Assembly: GCA_030272585.1 (NCBI GenBank)
Contig: BSYQ01000015.1
Span: 806,001-870,000 of the forward strand
Reading direction: 5' to 3'
DNA from: Bryopsis sp. KO-2023
Taxonomy: Eukaryota > Chlorophyta > Ulvophyceae > Bryopsidales > Bryopsidaceae
Length of the DNA: 64,000 bases
The notes under the pieces were generated by a model. That model ran no database searches. It saw only the letters and a list, made by a program, of their open reading frames with translations, and was not told the DNA's origin. Each line of letters begins with the position of its first letter. Position 1 is the first letter of the stretch. A program made the translations under genes and the position numbers. Of this stretch, positions 57,320 through 64,000 are shown piece by piece.

Positions 57320-60300
57320 CTACACAAGCTCCTGCCTGGATTCCTCGTACGCCCTTTGCATGCTCTCCGAGAATTTTTTTTCCATCTGTTTGTCGATTAT
57401 CCCCTTGTTTCTGAGCTTCAGCAAATTACTCCTAACGCAAAACTTGAAAGCAGACTTATCCAAGCTGCCTTTGAAATCACAAGGAAGCTCAGGGAAAACG
57501 AGGGTCCTTCCAGTTCCACACGCTCCGATTTCTGGGTCGCTCAGATCCAGATCGAAGGCGTTGTGGACTGACGGCTTTCCGGGCCATCGAACGACGACTC
57601 TGGCTTTGGTGGCGGCGCCCATTCCGAAAAGCTGACGTTTATCGGAGGAGGAATGCAGATTGCCGCTTGTGAGGGGCCGCATCACCGTTTTCAAACCTTC
57701 GGGTGTAAAACTGACGATCGCGCCAGTGGCATCCCGATTAACCTGTGCATGCCTGATGTCCCCGACCGACCCTCGAAACCGAATCCTCACACCGTTATTT
57801 CCACTGTTCGCGTCATTCATTTCAAGCACCAGCCGACCGCTGCCCTCAGGCGTTACACCAACGGGATTCACCCAGGTTAATCCATCCGGTCGAGGAGCGA
57901 ACACGGGGTAGTGCAACGCATCCTTGAGGAAGGGGCTGCCAACAACACAGGTGGAATCCGTGCCGTCGAACGCAATCAGGCCAGCAGGATTCACCTCCGC
58001 CCCGCTGATCGCCACATAATCCGGAAAACAATCGTCATTGAAGTCTCCCGCCGCCAATCCCGACATGATCAAAGAATTGTACGCCCCCTCGCCAAGCGCA
58101 TCGCTCCTCTTGAATTCGCCCGAACACATACCAATATTTTCGAAAACGGATCCAGGAGTGACAATACCCGCAGGTCCGGAAACCATTCCTCCAATTTGCA
58201 CGATGTCAAGATCCCCGTCGTTCTCCAAGTCCATCATCTCCGCCCCCCACCCAAACATGTTCGCTTTCAATCCACCCAACCCAGGGAACGTGAATTTTCC
58301 CGCTTCCGATCCAAACACCCACTGAGATGACTCATCCTCGAAGCAGGGGTCCCCAGAATCAGCATCTACCAGAGCCAACAGGCTGGACTGGATGCTCCCT
58401 AAGCGAGTTACAAAAAGATCAATGAATCCATCGCAATTCAGATCCCCGAACGCATGCCCCATATTGGCTCCTTCGTTTTCGAGATTGAATCCAGCTTGTT
58501 CCGTGATCCAGTCAAAATTTCCTTCCCCATCATTCGAGTACAATTTGATCATGCCTCGACCCGTTCCAAATATCCCAGCTCGATCGTCGAAGAAAAACAC
58601 ATCCAGGTCGCCGTCCATATCAAAATCCACCAGGGCGGCTGACCATGTACCATTGTTTAAGCCTTGATAACCACCCAGACCTCGGCTGCTGGTTTCATCG
58701 ATGAAATGCTGCTCTGCTTTTGGACCCTTGGTATTTTAGAGTCCGCAGTTTTTTCCAATACAAGGAACAAAAAAAAAGATGATAAGTCTACCACATCATT
58801 CAAAGTGGTGCTGGACACTTGGTGAAATCAAAACACTATTTCTGGATTTTTTTTTTGGAGGGGGAATTTAAAAGAACACATGTGTGTGTGTGGGGGGGAG
58901 GAATTTCCTCATCCAAAAGTGAATCAAAGGGTGTATTTTAACAGGAAGCCTGAACTCAGATTCAACAGAAACCAATACTGTGCCACCCCAGCTCAGGTTT
59001 TTCACCTGATTGATGTACAGCTGGTTGGGGCTACTGTAGGCGAAAGCACCGTCGAAGATTCCCAAGATACTTTTGAATGTCGTGGAAATGAGCAAATCCA
59101 CCAGCCCATCCCCATTCACATCTGCGCACGTGCAGGAGGAAGGCTCGTATTCCGATGTGTCAGTTTGGGGCACAGAAATATCCACAAACACCCCTCCATC
59201 GTTTCTCAACAAACTCCAGGGATGCCGGCTGTTCAGCACAATCAAATCCTCGTCCCCATCATTGTCGATATCGCAGGCACACACCCCATCGCTGTCGATT
59301 CCTTCCAGCTGGACCCCAAATTTTGCCCCAGCCTCCTGAAACTCAACTCTGCCAGATTGGCTCAGTTGATTCAGAAACAGTTGATTTGGTTGGCGGTCCC
59401 CAGTGGGGACGTAAATATCCAAATCGCCATCTGAATCCACATCCAGCAGAGCAACTCCCGGCCTTCCGAAGGCTCGAGTAGGTGCTGGGTTATCGGCAGT
59501 GAACACGTTGGCCCAGCCCTCAGATTTGGCTCGTTGAAAATCATCAGTTTTGCTGGGATGCTTCCGAGCGAAGCCAGTGATCACAGGGTCATCGCTCCGA
59601 ACAAATTTTACACACTCTACTGCCTGGAACTGAGACAAGAAAAGGCAAGAAACATATGAGGGAATCAGATTTAGAATCGAAATGTCGGTTTGAGGTATTG
59701 AAAAAGTTAATGAAACGTAGTGGTGCCAAATAAGGGACCTTCTTCAAACGGAGGGCACTCAAATGTCATGACTGGAGGCTTTGTTTTTTAATTCACTGAA
59801 GTTCCAATCCTTGCCACATCGCATTTCTAGACAAAACTGGAAAGAAAGAAAAAACTTGTGCAGAGTAGGGCTCACCGTCTGTGAAACGATCAAAATAATC
59901 ACGATCTTTTGGAGCTTCCCCCAGCCATTTTCCACCTGAAAGGAGACAAATCAACACTGTGAATCAGCAAGAGGGAAACGGAGCACCAGATTTCGATCTG
60001 TACTGGCGGGGTCAAGCAACGCGTCTGCTGTTGCGTTCAAAACTGGGAAACAAACGAAAACAAACAAATCATCGACTTATCCTGAGAGGCCTAATCCCGA
60101 TTCAACGAAAGTTCTGGAAACCAATCGCGGAATCGCACCCACTGAAGAGCCCAACAACTAGCTTATCACTCATGTATTGTGAACGCCAGCATATGTATGT
60201 AGATTACCATTGCAGATTAGAGTCTCGAACTGAGGTAATCGCACTGCCACGATTACGGAAGCCTCCAGAGTCTCGTGCGAACTGCGAGGTGTAGCAGTGC

Positions 60301-60395
60301 TGAAGTTCGGAGAAGACGCAAAACGCAAAAGCACAACGCTCCACGCTCACAGATATTGTCAGGCTTCGTAACAATATATAGAGTACAATCTCCAT
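57320..60395 (-). CDS. FG-GAP/VCBS beta-propeller protein with ASPIC/UnbV domain (CRTAC1-like)
   Basis: Extracellular protein of the CRTAC1/ASPIC family, whose Ca-binding FG-GAP repeats form an integrin-alpha-like propeller. Solid exons are 59006-59616 and 57320-58711; phase-consistent upstream exons at 59876-59935 and 60257-60395 would give about 733 residues. The candidate start MEIVLYILLRSLTISVSV looks like a signal peptide. Repeats carry Ca-binding loops: DVDSDGDLDIYVP, DIDNDGDEDLIV, DVNGDGLVDLLIS, DFDMDGDLDVFFF, DLNCDGFIDLFV, DLENDGDLDIVQ, DFNDDCFPDYVA. The ASPIC/UnbV part near residues 520-630 has QVNRDATGAIV, LFGMGAATKARVVVRWPG. A lysine-rich helical tail without repeats ends the protein. 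Seven loops fit one propeller. The first two exons are the least certain. It is divergent from the second glutamate receptor. Confidence 0.87.
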
Positions 60396-62020
60396 GCTCG
60401 TGCCGTGGAGAGAGTGGTCGACAATCGTTTGGGAAGGCCAGGTGGTGCGATGCACCACACCAGCCCTACACATGAATCTGTGAGATGCTTTGTGATGGAG
60501 CCAGTAAAACCAGGTTGTGGTGGCTGGAGAATGCGGTTTAAAAATATCCACTTACGTTTCGACTTACGTTGCTTGAGTTCTGAATGAGGTGCGCGCGCGC
60601 GTACCAACTGTCGTTCACTTCTCTTTCGCCTGAAGGAGCGCATGGGAAAACAGGTTCAGGTGCAACCCACCTCAGCGAATTTGAACTCCACCAAGTGGCT
60701 CACAACACGCCGAGCATTTTGGGGGGGGTCAGTTTCGCCTGCTGTATTTGTTTGGTTTCATGCACGAAAAATAAAAACGCACGAAAGGGTTGCGTTACAG
60801 GATGGAATTCACACGATACATATTTTTCCACACGTCTTGACCGAGCATTCCTCTCCGCAATTTCTCGACTCCGTGAGAAATGGCGAGTCTGTTGGGCCGC
60901 AAACTTTTCACGGACAGCGGTGCAGCTGCTGGTGGTGGGTTTTTTTTGCGACACCCACAACTCACAAAGTTCGAATTCCACACCACGATTACCCAACTCC
61001 GATCAAATCTTTCGATTTGCCTGCACGATGTGGTGGCGGCTGGAGCGAGATGATTGGCTGATAACTACCCTTGCCGCATTCCTCGTTATTTCTCGGAACA
61101 AATCGGTTTTGCTGATCATGCATCCTGCCCCACCCACAATCGGCGATTCGATTTTGAACGCTGGAGCGCTTGCGAAGGAGTGAAACAGACAAAGCGGCGA
61201 CTTGTCGACCGATCAGCGATGCATGGCCTGATTCTCAATCGGTAAAAACGCAATCAGGAGGAAAAACTGTTGGCAAGGTTTTTACATCAATGCGTTGTTT
61301 TTTTCGAAGGAACGGTATTGCCGGAAAATCGACCACGCGTGAAAAGAAACCCGCGAGATAAACAGTGGTTGAGCAAATTCGTCAATTCTGGATCGCATGC
61401 TCGAGAGCCCCCCCGCAAAAAATCCTCGAACTTCGTCGTCACTTCCCCCCCCCCCCTCATTCTCTGTTTTTTGAGCAGATTCTCCCCAAATCTACGAAAT
61501 GGGGACGGATCGCTCAGTTTTACGATTGTACTTTTTTACTTTGCTTTGACGAGTTTTTTTCCTCTCCTTTTGTTCAGTAATACTACAAGTCTGGAAAAAA
61601 ACCCTGGTGGAGGGTATGCTGTCACCTCATCTCACTGCAATTTGAAGTTGGCCATGTTTAGTCATCGTTTGAACTGGTCTAATCATATCAACAGAAGATT
61701 GGGCTGTGCAATACAACATTCTTAAACTTGAGAAAAAAAAAGATGAATGTCAGATCAAACCCAAATTTTCAGAAACCCCAGCTGCTTTTTTTTTTGGACC
61801 ATGTCTGCCAAGGCACCTAGATTTATTTCCCTCCCAAGACATCTTGGGTTCAACTCATATCCAGAATTTTCAACGAATTTCTTCAGGGTTGAAAAAAAGA
61901 AAAGAATTTGAGTAAATTTAAGAAATGAACAACAACTTGTTTTTTTTGTTTTTTTTTCCAGCAATATTTTTTTGGTCTGATAGGGTCATCCAACAGTGAT
62001 TCCATTGAGAAACGATATAC
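60396..62020. promoter_or_regulatory. Divergent spacer between the CRTAC1-like gene and the second glutamate receptor
   Basis: A 1.6-kb spacer with GC-richer composition at 60400-61500 (including a GCGCGCGCG run at 60590) and T-rich sequence before the plus-strand start. Frames such as 60584-61183 plus have no recognisable domain. Probably both promoters lie here. Confidence 0.45.
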
Positions 62021-64000
62021 ATGGGTGGGTTGCTGTGCTTTGCACGTGGCTGTTGGCTTTTGTGGGTGTGGGTGGCTTGTTGGGGAGTGGGGCTGGTGGC
62101 CAGTGAAGGACTGGATGGATTGAGGAACATTTGCACAGCTCATTTTGAGCCCTTGGTGAACTGTGAGGCACAAGATGGGGAGGAACCCAGGGGCTACCAC
62201 ATTTCTCTGTTCAAGGTGAAGGATCGCTTCGTAAAAATACAAAATGCATATTTATTTTTAATGTATATCTATTTGCCTTTTTATATATTTATTTTTTTAA
62301 AGCAAGGTGGCATATTACTTTTGGGTTTTTGTGGTGGTGCTTCAAAGTATGTAATTTAGGAGAGGCTGCGGAACAGTTGAATGATCAGATTCTGTACATC
62401 GTATCAATCACCCCCACTTTGGGCAAGAAAAAAAAAAGAAAGACCACCTGTATTTCTTTTCCATCGTTTTATTCTTTTCTCTTTTTTTAATTATGTTTTT
62501 GCTTCTTGGTTTTCTCTTTCTTTCTTTCTTTCTCTTTGTAACTTTGATCCCGTTCAAACTTTTTTTCTTTACCCTACCTCCTTTTCGTTTCATTCTTGTT
62601 AAACGTTTTCTGCATATTTTATTCTTCTCCCCCCCCCCTCCTCCTTTCGGCAAGACAGATGGTCGCAAGCGAATTCAATCTGACGGGTTACGAATTCAAG
62701 TGCCTTCCCTTCGGCGAAATGATGGATGATTTGCTGGCCGGTGGTGCGGAGTGCGACATAGGGATCGGAGGAATCACCCTCACCAGCGAACGGATGCGGA
62801 GAGGAATCCACTTTTCTTTCCCCACCTACCGTGGCTCCCTCGGAATATTAGTAAAAGGCAAAGTCCGAAAAGGGGCCACCTGGTCCTTCCTCCAGCCGCT
62901 GCACTGGACTCTGTGGGCAGCCATCGCAGCAACCAGCCTGGTCATCCCGATCATCGTATTTTTCACCGAAAGTTTTTCTTGCCACGGTTTCATCCATCGG
63001 CGAGATCTCTCCAGAGGGTTGAAACAGGCGATTTGGGACAGCTTCATTACGTTGCTGAATTTCGGGAGCTTCACTGTGAAATCTGGGGAAGCCAGACTGA
63101 TCGTGATCGGCTACGGGTTCCTGGTGCTAATCCTGGTGAATACCTATGTGGCCAATCTGGCCGCTTTCTTGACCATCACCAACATCGATTCCTCGATCAA
63201 GTCGTTGAAGGATTTGTTCGGAAAGCGGGTGGCGGCTGGGGCGGTGTATGAACGGAGGCTTCTCAGCAACAGGATTTCGGTTACTGCCAACTTCACGTCG
63301 GCCATGAAAGACGAAGTGGTGGAGGATTTCCTGCGTGGGGACGAGGTCGATGCTGTGATCTATGACGAACCCTGGATAACTCACAAAGCTGGGATGGACT
63401 GCGGGCTGTTCACCCTCTCGGAAACCGTGAGCAGATTCGACTACGCTTTTGCCCTCCCCAATCAATCCAAAGCTTTGGAGGAGTCCATATCCAAGGAGCT
63501 GATTGGGTTGCAAGAGATCGGGCAGATGTCGAAGCTGGCGTTGGAGTTCATCCAACCCACCATCAGCGATTGTGCCGTGGCCGACGAAGTGAGCGAAACG
63601 GAGTCCGTCGATTTCAATCAGCTGAAGGGGTTGTGGATCATCCTGGCTTCCTGCGTGGTGGCGTCGATGGGCATCTTGTTCGTGAAATGGGCCAGCGTTT
63701 TCAGCCTTTCCCAACAAACTCAGCAGCACAACAGCATCCGGGAGCTCAAGAGGTTGGAGACGATCGTCGAAACGGTGTACCATCCTCACACAGTGAAGCT
63801 GCATGCCGCGGAAAGTGTGAGAGCAACGAATGTTAAGATGACTCCTAGGTCGGCTCGCCAGTCAGACCTGGAGTCGATTAACAGGAGCTCCACGGCCCGC
63901 CAGTCGAATCTGGAATCGATCAACTCTGTGGGCAGTGTGGTGACTTCCCAGGGAAGCACCGTCCAGAGCGAAAAAGACTGGGAAAGAGCCCTGGATCGAT
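62021..64000 (+). CDS. Ionotropic glutamate receptor without amino-terminal domain, second copy (partial)
   Basis: Paralogue of the receptor at 49860-51425 with the same order of parts. Exons 62021-62215 and 62659 to beyond the right edge join in phase 0. It has a signal peptide (CWLLWVWVACWGVGLVAS), CTAHFEPLVNCEA, CLPFGEMMDDLLAGGAECD, the ligand Arg in ITLTSERMRR, the pore region near WDSFITLLNFGSFT, M3 NTYVANLAAFLTI, S2 FGKRVAAGAVYERRLLS and DAVIYDEPW, and M4 LKGLWIILASCVVASMGI. The C-terminal tail is longer than in the first copy and has a near-repeat, SARQSDLESINRSS then TARQSNLESINSVG, with many Ser that could be phosphorylated. The intron, 443 bases, falls in the S1 lobe at a site where the other copy has none. 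The two share long identical blocks, so the duplication is clear. Confidence 0.93.

Overview
This window is nuclear DNA from an intron-rich eukaryote, most probably a green-lineage (Viridiplantae) alga. Three genes point that way. A thylakoid-lumen pentapeptide protein has a simple transit peptide and no leading secretory signal, which fits a primary plastid. A Qa-SNARE is of the plant SYP1 type. An Erv1 sulfhydryl oxidase has the plant-style C-terminal cysteine pair. An early streptophyte or prasinophyte-like flagellate would fit, but the species is inference. Introns are GT-AG, usually 100-900 bp, and full of homopolymer runs; one phase-supported GC-AG intron is present.

Layout, left to right: transportin (karyopherin beta-2, minus, C-terminal half outside the window); D-3-phosphoglycerate dehydrogenase (minus); a 92-residue unknown membrane protein (plus); thylakoid-lumen pentapeptide protein (minus); Erv1/ALR (plus); a TMC transmembrane channel-like protein with an acidic repeat-bearing N-terminus (minus); a 6.5-kb gene-poor stretch with a 100-bp tandem repeat and a cruciform; SYP1-like syntaxin (plus); a large unrecognised Lys-rich / coiled-coil / Pro-rich protein (minus); a BTB-BACK protein (minus); an MnmM/YtqB-like tRNA methyltransferase, probably plastid-targeted (plus); a catalytically dead trypsin-like protein (minus); an intronless ionotropic glutamate receptor (minus); an unrecognised secreted protein with a basic tail (plus); an FG-GAP/ASPIC-UnbV (CRTAC1-like) extracellular protein (minus); and a second ionotropic glutamate receptor (plus, runs off the right edge).

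Most genes are arranged as divergent pairs sharing a 0.3-1.6 kb spacer and convergent pairs with low-complexity spacers. The right third is enriched for secreted or membrane proteins (two glutamate receptors, a protease homologue, a secreted unknown, an integrin-alpha-like beta-propeller), with the TMC channel and a plasma-membrane-type syntaxin further left. A shared cell-surface or sensory role is only a suggestion from content. Exon joins below were chosen by reading-phase consistency and by matching remembered family sequences; no alignment was run.
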